DNA of 64,000 bases, from positions 1,488,001 to 1,552,000 of the forward strand of contig OY970300.1 in assembly GCA_963716245.1 (NCBI GenBank), given 5' to 3'. How positions within the stretch are numbered: the stretch's first letter is position 1; every line of letters begins with the position of its first letter. Origin of the DNA: VRUE01 sp963716245. GTDB taxonomy: Bacteria > Actinomycetota > Thermoleophilia > Solirubrobacterales > 70-9. Below, piece after piece: positions 47,006-54,453 of this stretch. A program made the position numbers and the translations under genes. The notes below the pieces were generated by a model, which did not search any database, had not been told where the DNA came from, and saw only the letters and a program-made list of their open reading frames with translations.

Positions 47006-47569
47006 CTACAGCGCGGTCGTGGCGGGGCCGCGCTCGGCGGCGCCGGACGCCTCGAACTCGTCGATCGCCGCCCCGTTCTCCAGGGTGATGCCGATGTCGT
47101 CGAGGCCGTTCAGCAGGCGGTGCTTGACGTCGGGCTCGATCTCGAACGGGAAGACGCCGGCGGCGGTGTTGACGGTCTGGTCGTCGACGTCGATCCGCGC
47201 TTCGCCAGCCTCGGCGATTGCGCGGCAGTGCTCCTCGTCGAGCACGACCGGCAGCAGGCCGATCTTCGTGCAGTTGGAGTAGAAGATGTCGGCGAAGGAG
47301 GGCGCGACGACCGCCTCGAAGCCGAAGTCCTCCAGCGCCCACGGGGCGTGCTCGCGCGAGGAGCCGCAGCCGAAATTGCGTCCCGCGACGAGGATCGGGT
47401 TCGGCTCCAGCTCGATCTCGCCGGAGCGGATCCAGTCGTAGAAGAGGAACTCGCCGAAGCCGGTCCGCTCGACCCGCTTGAGGAACTGCTTGGGGATGAT
47501 CTGGTCGGTGTCGACGTCGGCGCGGTCCAGCACCGAGACCCTGCCCTCGATCACGTCTATCGGCCGCAT
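47006..47569 (-). CDS. leuD: 3-isopropylmalate dehydratase small subunit
   Basis: 187 residues. ADVDTDQIIPKQFLKRVERTGFGEFLFYDWI, GRNFGCGSSREHAPWALEDFGFEAVVAPSFADIF and NCTKIGLLPVVL are typical of the bacterial LeuD swivelling subunit. With LeuC it isomerises 2- to 3-isopropylmalate, and citramalate analogues. It starts 1 bp after the leuC stop. Confidence 0.97.
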   Translation of the reverse strand: MRPIDVIEGRVSVLDRADVDTDQIIPKQFLKRVERTGFGEFLFYDWIRSGEIELEPNPILVAGRNFGCGSSREHAPWALEDFGFEAVVAPSFADIFYSNCTKIGLLPVVLDEEHCRAIAEAGEARIDVDDQTVNTAAGVFPFEIEPDVKHRLLNGLDDIGITLENGAAIDEFEASGAAERGPATTAL

Positions 47570-47570
47570 C

Positions 47571-48959
47571 TCAGCTCCACTCCCTGATGTCGACGAAGTG
47601 CCCCTCGATGGCCGCTGCGGCGGCCATCTTCGGGCTGACCAGGTGCGTCCGCCCGCCCTTGCCCTGGCGGCCCTCGAAGTTGCGGTTCGAGGTCGAGGCG
47701 CAGCGCTCGCCCTCGGCGAGCGTGTCGGGGTTCATCCCGAGGCACATCGAGCAGCCCGCCTCGCGCCATTCGAAGCCGGCGGACCTGAAGACCTCGTCGA
47801 GGCCCTCCTCCTCGGCGGTCGCCTTGACCTGCTGGGAGCCGGGGACGACCATCGCCCGCACCGAGCCCGCGACCCTGCGGCCGTCGACGACCGCCGCCGC
47901 CTCGCGCAGGTCCTCGATCCGCGAGTTGGTGCAGGAGCCGATGAAGACGCGTTCGGGCGCCACGTCGGTCATCGGCGTGCCAGGATCGAGCGCCATGTAG
48001 GCGAGCGCCCGTTCGGCCGACTCGCGGTCGGCCGGGGACTCCATCTGCGCCGGGTCCGGGACCGAGTCGGTCACCTCGACGACCATGCCGGGGGTCGTCC
48101 CCCAGGTGACCATCGGCGAGATGCTCGCGGCGTCGATCTCGACCTCCGTGTCGAAGTCCGCGCCCGGATCGGTGGGCAGCTGCCGCCAGCGCTCGACCGC
48201 GGCATCGAAGTCGGCCGGTGCCGCTGCCCGGCCGCGGACCCACTCGAAGGTCGTCTCGTCGGGGGCGATCATCCCGGCGCGGCCGCCGCCCTCGATCGTC
48301 ATGTTGCAGACCGTCATCCGGCCCGGCATCGACAGCGCCTCGATTGCCGGCCCCGCGTACTCGACCGCGTGTCCGACCATGCCGCCGGTGCCGAGCCGGC
48401 CGATCGTCGCGAGGATCAGGTCCTTGGGCGTGACCCCAGGGCTCAGCGCGCCGCCGTAGGAGATCCGCATCGTCCTGGGCCGCTTCTGGACCAGGCACTG
48501 GGTCGCCAGCACGTGCTCGACCTCGGAGGTGCCGATGCCGAAGGCGAGCGCTCCGAAGGCACCGTGGGTCGAGGTGTGGCTGTCGCCGCAGACGATCGTC
48601 ATGCCGGGCTGGGTGACGCCGAGCTCGGGGCCGATCACGTGGACGATCCCCTGCCGATCGGAGCCGAGCGAGTAGACCGGTATGCCGAACTCCTCGCAGT
48701 TTCGCTCCAAGGTCTCGACCTGGACTCGCGAGAGCGTGTCGACGATCAGGCGGGCGGCTTTCGTTCCGTCGGTGGGGACGTTGTGGTCGGCGGTCGCCAG
48801 CGTCTTGTCGGGGCGGCGGACCCCGCGGCCGGCCAGCCGCAGCCCGTCGAACGCCTGCGGCGAGGTCACCTCGTGGACGAGGTGCAGGTCGATGTAGATC
48901 AACCCGTCGGAGACCTCGTGGGCCTCCCAGATCTTGTCGAACATGGTCTTCGGCCTCAT
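47571..48959 (-). CDS. leuC: 3-isopropylmalate dehydratase large subunit
   Basis: 462 residues, aconitase family. TMFDKIWEAHEV opens, IYIDLHLVHEVTSPQAFDGLRLAGR follows, with VCGDSHTSTHGAFGALAFGIGTSEVEHVLATQ, then VFIGSCTNSRIEDLREAA and AGCSMCLGMNPD supplying the three 4Fe-4S Cys ligands, and NRNFEGRQG. An AGGAGG ribosome site lies 11 bases before the ATG. A 14-residue upstream ORF (ATG at 49000) overlaps the start as ATGA; it has no run of Leu codons. Confidence 0.97.
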   Translation of the reverse strand: MRPKTMFDKIWEAHEVSDGLIYIDLHLVHEVTSPQAFDGLRLAGRGVRRPDKTLATADHNVPTDGTKAARLIVDTLSRVQVETLERNCEEFGIPVYSLGSDRQGIVHVIGPELGVTQPGMTIVCGDSHTSTHGAFGALAFGIGTSEVEHVLATQCLVQKRPRTMRISYGGALSPGVTPKDLILATIGRLGTGGMVGHAVEYAGPAIEALSMPGRMTVCNMTIEGGGRAGMIAPDETTFEWVRGRAAAPADFDAAVERWRQLPTDPGADFDTEVEIDAASISPMVTWGTTPGMVVEVTDSVPDPAQMESPADRESAERALAYMALDPGTPMTDVAPERVFIGSCTNSRIEDLREAAAVVDGRRVAGSVRAMVVPGSQQVKATAEEEGLDEVFRSAGFEWREAGCSMCLGMNPDTLAEGERCASTSNRNFEGRQGKGGRTHLVSPKMAAAAAIEGHFVDIREWS

Positions 48960-49044
48960 GCCGGTCGCGGCCTCCTCTGCTCTCGTTCGCTCACACTCAT
49001 GATTACCGGAAGTCTTGCTCGCTCACTCCCGCGTCCGGGGCCGC

Positions 49045-49677
49045 TCAGCTCCTCCTCAGTCCCGCAGCGATGACGGCGAGGAATTCGGCCTTCTCCTCTC
49101 CTTCGTTCTCGAAGTGGTGCGGCAGGTCGGCGTCGAACGTTACGGCGTCGCCCGCGTGCAGCTCGTGCCGGGTCCCGTCGACCACCAGGGCGAGGACCCC
49201 GCGGAGGACGACGGCGGTCTCACGGGCGCCCGGCTCGTGTATCGGCGGGTCCTGAGGGCCGCCCGTGGCGGCGCCCGGGCGCAAGCTGTGCAGCGAGACG
49301 TCGGCCCGCAGCCCGGGCAGCGGCGGGGTCAGCTCTTCGAACTGATGGCCGCCGCGCAAGGACTGGCGCCGGGTCTCGGCACGGCTGACGACGACGTGCT
49401 CACCCTCGTCGAGCCGCAGCAGCTGCGAGAGGGACAGGTCGAGGCCGGCGGCGATCTTGGCGGCGACGGAGAGCGTCGGGCTGGTCTCGCCGCGCTCGAC
49501 CTGGGAGAGCATCGGCGCGCTGACCTCGCTGCGTGCGGCCAGGTCGCGTAGCGAGAGGTCCATCGCCTCGCGCAGGGCGCGGATCCGCACGCCTACCTCG
49601 GCGTCGCCGCGGGCGGGCACAGGCCGCGGAGCAGCGCCGCTCGCGGGTGCTCGACGTTCTCTCGTGGCCGACGGCAT
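49045..49677 (-). CDS. XRE-family regulator with C-terminal cupin domain
   Basis: 210 residues. The helix-turn-helix covers about 25-85 (VRIRALREAMDLSLRDLAARSEVSAPMLSQVERGETSPTLSVAAKIAAGL). The cupin covers about 130-205 (ETAVVLRGVLALVVDGTRHELHAGDAVTFDADLPHHFENEG). Such proteins sense small ligands and often repress themselves and neighbours. It lies 85 bp upstream of leuC on the same strand and may be cotranscribed with leuCD. A perfect inverted repeat overlaps its own -10 (49682-49697). Ligand and targets are unknown. Confidence 0.9.
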   Translation of the reverse strand: MPSATRERRAPASGAAPRPVPARGDAEVGVRIRALREAMDLSLRDLAARSEVSAPMLSQVERGETSPTLSVAAKIAAGLDLSLSQLLRLDEGEHVVVSRAETRRQSLRGGHQFEELTPPLPGLRADVSLHSLRPGAATGGPQDPPIHEPGARETAVVLRGVLALVVDGTRHELHAGDAVTFDADLPHHFENEGEEKAEFLAVIAAGLRRS

Positions 49678-49681
49678 CTCT

Positions 49682-49697
49682 GTACGTTATCACGTAC
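49682..49697. promoter_or_regulatory. Operator-like inverted repeat over the XRE-cupin promoter
   Basis: GTACGT-TATC-ACGTAC is a perfect 6-4-6 inverted repeat. It overlaps TAACGT (49689-49684 on minus), which stands 6 bases before the regulator's ATG (leaderless type); a -35-like TCGACA lies 15 bases further up. A repressor bound here would block its own promoter and could also affect the divergent HAD gene. Confidence 0.5.
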
Positions 49698-49769
49698 GAA
49701 TGTATGTCGATGATCGTCGCCGTTCTGTCGGCTGTTTCGCTCCGGACCGGCCGCGGGTATCCCGGGCGC

Positions 49770-50429
49770 GTGCCGCTCACGCTGATCCTCGACATCGACG
49801 GCACCCTGGTCGACACCAACTACCAGCATGCGGTCGCCTGGCAGCGCGCCTTTCGCGCACACGGGCACTCCGTCCCCGCCTGGCGGATCCACCGCCACGT
49901 CGGCATGGGCGGCGACCAGTTCGTCCCGGCTGTGCTCGACGAGGAGATCGACGCCGACCACGGCGAGGCGCTGCGCGAGGGTCACTCCGAGGCCTACATG
50001 GAGATGATCGGGGAGGTCGAGCCGCTCCCCGGCGCCCGGGAGCTGCTGAGGGAGCTCGCGGAAGAGGAGCCGGCCGTCGTCCTCGCCAGCTCCGCCAAGC
50101 AGGAGGAGGTCGACCATTACCTGGATCTGCTCGGCGCCCGCGACCTGGTCGAGGGCTGGACCACCTCGGCGGACGTCGAACGGACGAAGCCCGAGCCCGA
50201 CCTGATCAAGGCGGCAATCGAGAAAGCCGGCGGCGACGGTCCTTACCTGATGGTCGGCGACTCGGTCTGGGACGTGCGCGCCGCGGCGAACGCCGACGTG
50301 CCGACGCTCGGGGTCCTCACCGGCGGCTTCGCGGAGGCCGAGCTGCGCGAGGCGGGCGCCGCCGCGGTGGTCGAGTCGGTCGAGGCGCTCCGCCAGGACC
50401 GCCGCGCGCTGATCGCCCTCGCCGGCTAG
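49770..50429 (+). CDS. HAD-family hydrolase, phosphoglycolate phosphatase-like
   Basis: 219 residues from GTG 49770. Motif I is LILDIDGTLVDTN (nucleophile and acid Asp), motif II is VLASSA, motif III is the Lys in RTKPEPD, and motif IV is VGDSVWD. The cap domain is helical (about 20-85). The substrate is a small phosphate ester, not predictable. A longer start at ATG 49704 would add 22 residues; I prefer the GTG because the HAD motif normally begins near the N-terminus. It converges on leuA, with a palindrome between them. Confidence 0.88.
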   Translation: MPLTLILDIDGTLVDTNYQHAVAWQRAFRAHGHSVPAWRIHRHVGMGGDQFVPAVLDEEIDADHGEALREGHSEAYMEMIGEVEPLPGARELLRELAEEEPAVVLASSAKQEEVDHYLDLLGARDLVEGWTTSADVERTKPEPDLIKAAIEKAGGDGPYLMVGDSVWDVRAAANADVPTLGVLTGGFAEAELREAGAAAVVESVEALRQDRRALIALAG

Positions 50430-50432
50430 AGA

Positions 50433-50486
50433 GGGACGTGCCGCTACTTGACCCACCGTATAGGTGGTCAAGTAGCGGCACGTCCC
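50433..50486. repeat. GACGTGCC palindrome, copy 2, between convergent HAD gene and leuA
   Basis: Arms of 25 and 24 bases (50433-50457 and 50463-50486) pair perfectly apart from one bulged G, around a GTATA loop. It begins 4 bp after the HAD stop and ends 7 bp before the leuA stop, so it would cap both convergent transcripts. There is no U tract on either side. It is nearly identical to 46187-46234. Confidence 0.85.
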
Positions 50487-50492
50487 CTCGGC

Positions 50493-52079
50493 TCAGGGGC
50501 CGGGGGTGCGCTCGACTGCGGCCTCGGCGGTGGCCGCCTCGGCCTCGCGGATCGCGGCGCCCTCCAGGGCGTTGGAGAGCGCGCGGACGTAGGCGCGCGC
50601 GGATGCCTCGAGGATGTCGGTGGCGACGCCCTGGCCGGTGGCGAGACGGCCGGCGGCGCGCAGCATCACGCTGACCGCGCCGAGGGCGTCCTCCCCCCCG
50701 GTCACCGCCTCGACCGTGTACTGGCGGAGCTCGCACTCGGTCTCGGTCGCCTTCTGGATCGCGTGGAAGATCGCGTCGACCGGCCCGTCGCCGCTCGACT
50801 CCCCCACGACCTCCTCGCCTGACGGCAGCTTCACCGCGACGCGGGCCAGCGGCTCGCGTCGCGAGCCGGCCTCGACCTCGAACCAGGCGAGCTCGTGGGC
50901 GTCCTCGCGCTCGCGCATCTCGTCGGAGACGATCGCCTCCAAGTCGAGCGCGGTCACCTGCTTCTTGCGATCGGCGATCTCCTTGAAGCGCTTGAAGGCC
51001 GCGTTCAGCGCGTTGCCCTCGACCTTGAAGCCGAGCTGCTCCAGCGCGTCGCGCAGCGCGTGGCGGCCGGAGTGCTTGCCGAGCACGATCGAGTTCGACT
51101 CCAGGCCGACCTCGGTCGCGTCCATGATCTCGTAGGTGGTGCGCTCCTTCAGCACGCCGTCCTGGTGGATGCCGGACTCGTGGGCGAAGGCGTTGCGCCC
51201 GACGACGGCCTTGTTGGGCTGCACCTGGTAGCCGGTCAGGCGCGAGACCATGCGGCTGGTGCGGGCCAGCTCGCGCGTGTTGAGGGCGGTGCTGAGCCCG
51301 TGCGCGTCCTCGCGCGTCCGGATCAGCATCACGATCTCCTCCAGGGAGCAGTTGCCGGCCCGCTCGCCGATCCCGTTGACCGCGCACTCGACCTGGCGCG
51401 CGCCGGCTAGCACGCCGGCGTAGGAGTTGGCGACGGCCAGGCCCAGGTCGTCGTGGCAGTGGACGGAGAGCTCGACCCCGCGCAGCGCGGGTGCCAGCTC
51501 GTAGAGGCGCCGGAAGTACTCGGCGTACTCCTCGGGCGTCGTGTAGCCGACCGTGTCGGGGATGTTTACGACGGTGGCGCCCTCCTCGACCGCGATCGCG
51601 CAGACCTCGGCGGTGAACTCGACGTCGGCGCGGGTCGCGTCCATCGGCGAGAACTCGACGTCCTCGCAGTAGGAGCGCGCCAGGGCGACGGCGGCGCGCG
51701 CCTGGCCCTTGACGTCCTCGCGGTCGGTCTGCAGCTGGTGCTCGATGTGGATGTCGGAGGTCGAGATGAAGGTGTGGATGCGCGGCCGCTGCGAGTCCCG
51801 GATCGCCCCCCACGCCGCGTCGATGTCGGCCTTGTGGGTGCGGGCCAGGCCGCAGATCGTCGGCCCCTCGACGCTGCGGGCGATCGCCTCGACCGCCTCG
51901 AAGTCGCCGGGCGAGGTGATCGGGAAGCCGGCCTCGATCACGTCGACGCCGAGGCGGGCCAGCTGCTGGGCGATCTCGACCTTCTCGGCGGTGTTGAGCG
52001 AGATGCCGGGCGACTGCTCGCCGTCGCGCAGCGTCGTGTCGAAGATGTGGACGCGGTTCGGGTCCGGTGCGGACTCCAT
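50493..52079 (-). CDS. leuA: 2-isopropylmalate synthase
   Basis: 528 residues. HIFDTTLRDGEQSPGISLNTAEKVEIAQQLARLGVDVIEAGFP opens; EFSPMDATRAD, VNIPDTVGYTTPEEYA, HCHDDLGLAVANSYAGVLAGARQVECAVNGIGERAGNCSLEE, and HESGIHQDGVLK follow. The C-terminal LeuA allosteric domain (about 390-515) is present, so leucine feedback is likely. ATG 52079 is chosen because GGAGAAGGAGG stands 8 bases upstream; an in-frame TTG at 52100 lies within that ribosome site. Expression is probably controlled by the leader at 52087-52206. Confidence 0.96.
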   Translation of the reverse strand: MESAPDPNRVHIFDTTLRDGEQSPGISLNTAEKVEIAQQLARLGVDVIEAGFPITSPGDFEAVEAIARSVEGPTICGLARTHKADIDAAWGAIRDSQRPRIHTFISTSDIHIEHQLQTDREDVKGQARAAVALARSYCEDVEFSPMDATRADVEFTAEVCAIAVEEGATVVNIPDTVGYTTPEEYAEYFRRLYELAPALRGVELSVHCHDDLGLAVANSYAGVLAGARQVECAVNGIGERAGNCSLEEIVMLIRTREDAHGLSTALNTRELARTSRMVSRLTGYQVQPNKAVVGRNAFAHESGIHQDGVLKERTTYEIMDATEVGLESNSIVLGKHSGRHALRDALEQLGFKVEGNALNAAFKRFKEIADRKKQVTALDLEAIVSDEMREREDAHELAWFEVEAGSRREPLARVAVKLPSGEEVVGESSGDGPVDAIFHAIQKATETECELRQYTVEAVTGGEDALGAVSVMLRAAGRLATGQGVATDILEASARAYVRALSNALEGAAIREAEAATAEAAVERTPGP

Positions 52080-52086
52080 GGGACTT

Positions 52087-52206
52087 ACCTCCTTCTCCAA
52101 TTGAATCGAATGACCTTGTCTCTCGCGGCTCTCGCGCCGCCCAGCGCTATTCCCCCCGAAGGGGGAGGAGAAGGAGAAGCGCCAGGCTGTCGAGCCGGAA
52201 AGTCAT
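52087..52206 (-). promoter_or_regulatory. leuA leader: leader peptide with ribosome-site sequestering structure
   Basis: On the transcript strand, CTCCTTCTCC (52176-52167, Leu codons of the leader peptide) is the perfect complement of GGAGAAGGAG (52098-52089), the leuA Shine-Dalgarno. Next to it a CCCCC-UUCG-GGGGG tetraloop hairpin (52165-52152) and GCGGC-GAGAGC-GCCGC-type hairpin (52140-52125) occur. A ribosome waiting on the Leu codons would free the leuA site; free translation would allow sequestration. This is a translational attenuation model by inference from the pairing. Confidence 0.7.
52147..52206 (-). CDS. leuL: Leucine-rich leader peptide upstream of leuA
   Basis: A 19-codon ORF, MTFRLDSLALLLLLPLRGE, ending in TAG. 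Eight of 19 residues are Leu, five of them consecutive. It starts 14 bp after the stop of the RTX gene, with TAAGCT (52223-52218) 11 bases upstream as a possible -10, so the message would begin only a few bases before the ATG. It ends 67 bp before the leuA ATG. Leu-rich leader peptides before leuA are known as attenuators in other bacteria, including Actinobacteria. Confidence 0.72.
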   Translation of the reverse strand: MTFRLDSLALLLLLPLRGE

Positions 52207-52220
52207 TCGCCGGGCTCAGC

Positions 52221-52787
52221 TTAGCGTGCCGGCGGGGTCTGCCTGCGCACCACGTCCTCGCCGCGACCGGGGCGCACCACGTCCTCGCCCGGGCCGCTGA
52301 GGACGAGGTCGTCGCCGCCGCCGGCCACGTGGACGTCGTCGCCGCTGCCGCCGGCGACGAGGTCGTCGCCCCAGCCTCCGACCAGGCGATCGTCGCCGGC
52401 CCCGCCGATCAGCTTGTCGGCGCCTTTGCCGCCGATCAGGACGTCGTTGCCGCTGCCGCCGCGCATCGTGACCGGGATCGTGACCGCCCCGGACACGGAG
52501 ATCTTGTCGTCGCCGCCGTCGGCGTTCACTTCGAAGCTCGCTATCGGCGCGGCCGGGCAGAGCAGCTCGTTCGGGTTGCCCTCCGGATTGCTGCAGAGGT
52601 CGCCGCCGACCTCCAGGGGGACGATCGAGTCGATCACGTAGTTGCGCCCGTCCGGTGTGAGCCAGATGTGGATCATGTTCGGCTCGGCGCCCCCCGCGAG
52701 CAGCACGTTGTAGGAAGCGGCAGCCGGAGGGGCGGCCGCCAGCGGCGCCGTGAGCAGGAGAAGCGAGATCAGGATGGCCTTCTTCAT
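52221..52787 (-). CDS. Secreted protein with RTX-type calcium-binding repeats
   Basis: 188 residues. A Sec signal peptide (MKKAILISLLLLTAPLAAA, cleavage probably after PPAAA) is followed by a region of about 80 residues and then hemolysin-type nonapeptide repeats GGxGxDxLx (GGSGNDVLI, GGKGADKLI, GGAGDDRLV, GGWGDDLVA, GGSGDDVHV, later ones degenerate). Such repeats form a calcium-bound beta roll outside the cell. Function unknown. It stands alone upstream of the leuA leader and downstream of serA. Confidence 0.88.
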   Translation of the reverse strand: MKKAILISLLLLTAPLAAAPPAAASYNVLLAGGAEPNMIHIWLTPDGRNYVIDSIVPLEVGGDLCSNPEGNPNELLCPAAPIASFEVNADGGDDKISVSGAVTIPVTMRGGSGNDVLIGGKGADKLIGGAGDDRLVGGWGDDLVAGGSGDDVHVAGGGDDLVLSGPGEDVVRPGRGEDVVRRQTPPAR

Positions 52788-52872
52788 GTGTCGGTCCCCG
52801 CCGCCGAACGGGTCGAGGCGTCTACTACTGCAACAACCCCGCGCGCTCTACGTTGCGGCCGGCGGACATCCG

Positions 52873-54453
52873 TCAGAGGTCGACCGAGCGACCGACGCTG
52901 AAGCCGTCCAGCTCGAGGATCCGCCCGATCGTCTCGTCGCGCACCGCCGCGTCGGTGGTCAGCGCCATCACCGCCTGCTCTCCGCCGGCCGAGGCGCCGA
53001 CCGCGGCGGAGACGATGTTGACGCCCTCCTCCCCGAACATCGTGCCGACCCGGCCGATCATCCCCGGCCGGTCCGCGTAGCGGAAGACGGCGATGTGGTC
53101 GGCGAACGGCAGGTAGAAGCTCTCGCCCCAGACGGAGACCAGGTAGGGCTCGTTGCGCGGGCCGACGCCGGTGCCCGAGACCTCGGCAGCCTCAGGTCCC
53201 GAGCCGAGCCGCACGGTGACCAGCTCCGTGAAGTCCTCCGAGCCGCTGTCCTTGGTCTCGACCAGCTCGATGCCTCGCTCCTCGGCCATCTGCGGTGCGT
53301 TGACGAGGTTGACCGGCTCCTCGGTGTGGCCGGAGAGGATCCCGACCAGGACGGCGATCCCGAGCAGGCGGGTGTCGTGGGCGGCGATGCGGCCGCGGAA
53401 CTCGGCGGTGACGCGATCGACCGAGCCGTCGCCCAGCCCCTGCGCGAGGCGGCCGAGCTTTTCGCAGAGCGGGACGAAGGGAGCCAGCGCCTCCATCTCC
53501 TCGGGGCGCACGGCGGCGATGTTGACGGCGTTGGTAACGACGCCGCCGTTCAGCGCCGCGGTCACCTGTTCGGCGGTGACTACTCCGGCGCGGTCCTGCG
53601 CCTCGGCGGTCGACGCCCCGAGGTGCGGAGTGACGACGACGTCGTCGCGGGCGAAGACCGGGTGGTCGGTGAACGGCTCCGACGGGAAGACGTCGAGCGC
53701 GGCGCCGGCCAGCTTGCCCGCCTCCAGGCCCGAGACCACCGCGTCGAGGTCGACCAGCTCGCCGCGCGCGCAGTTGACCAGCCGCGCCCCGTCCTTCATC
53801 GACGCGATCGCCTCGGCGTCGATCAGGTTCACGGTGTCGGGCGTCTTCGGGACGTGCAGGGTGACGATGTCCGACCGCGCGAGCAGCGCCTCGAGCGACT
53901 CGGCGCCCTCGACCCCCAGCTCGCGGAAGCGCTCGGCCGAGACGAACTTGTCGAAGCCGACGACGTCCATCTCGAAGCTCTGGGCGCGGCGCGCGACCAG
54001 CTGGCCGATGCGGCCGAAGCCGATCACCCCGAGCGTCTTGCCATAGAGCTCCGTGCCCTTGAAGCGCGAGCGCTCCCAGGCGCCGTCGACGAGGCTGCCG
54101 TGCGCCTGGGGGACGTTGCGGCCGAGGGCCAGCATCAGGGCGACAGTGTGCTCGGCCGCGGCGACCGAGTTCGATTCGGGCGCGTTGGCGACGACGATCC
54201 CGCGCCGGGTCGCGGCCGGGATGTCGACGTTGTCGACGCCGGTGCCGGCCCGGCCGATCACCTTGAGGCTGCCGGCCCGCTCGATCAGCTCGGCGGTGAC
54301 CTGCGTCGCCGAGCGGACGAGGATCGCGTCGTATGAGCCGATCGCCTCGCGCAGCTCCTCGTCGGACATCTCGAGTCCGAGGTCGACGTCGAAGTTCTGA
54401 CGCAGCAGCTCGACCCCCGACTCGGCGATCTTCTCCTTGACTAGGACCTTCAT
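52873..54453 (-). CDS. serA: D-3-phosphoglycerate dehydrogenase, long form
   Basis: 526 residues, the long actinobacterial type with an allosteric-substrate-binding domain and a C-terminal ACT domain. VGRAGTGVDNVDIPAATRRGIVVANAPESNSVAAAEH, LGVIGFGRIGQLVARRA, NCARGELVD and HLGASTAEAQDRAG (catalytic His) are present; the ACT part reads FRYADRPGMIGRVGTMFGEEGVNI. It starts serine synthesis. The start overlaps the serC stop by 4 bp. Confidence 0.97.
   Translation of the reverse strand: MKVLVKEKIAESGVELLRQNFDVDLGLEMSDEELREAIGSYDAILVRSATQVTAELIERAGSLKVIGRAGTGVDNVDIPAATRRGIVVANAPESNSVAAAEHTVALMLALGRNVPQAHGSLVDGAWERSRFKGTELYGKTLGVIGFGRIGQLVARRAQSFEMDVVGFDKFVSAERFRELGVEGAESLEALLARSDIVTLHVPKTPDTVNLIDAEAIASMKDGARLVNCARGELVDLDAVVSGLEAGKLAGAALDVFPSEPFTDHPVFARDDVVVTPHLGASTAEAQDRAGVVTAEQVTAALNGGVVTNAVNIAAVRPEEMEALAPFVPLCEKLGRLAQGLGDGSVDRVTAEFRGRIAAHDTRLLGIAVLVGILSGHTEEPVNLVNAPQMAEERGIELVETKDSGSEDFTELVTVRLGSGPEAAEVSGTGVGPRNEPYLVSVWGESFYLPFADHIAVFRYADRPGMIGRVGTMFGEEGVNIVSAAVGASAGGEQAVMALTTDAAVRDETIGRILELDGFSVGRSVDL

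Noticed and set aside
48956..49000. Upstream ORF before leuC as a second leucine attenuator
   Set aside because: Its 14 residues contain no Leu run (Arg/Ser/Glu/Pro-rich) and no antitermination structure is seen; at most it couples translation.
50433..50486. Standard Rho-independent terminator
   Set aside because: The stem is strong but neither side has a U tract; listed as a repeat element instead.
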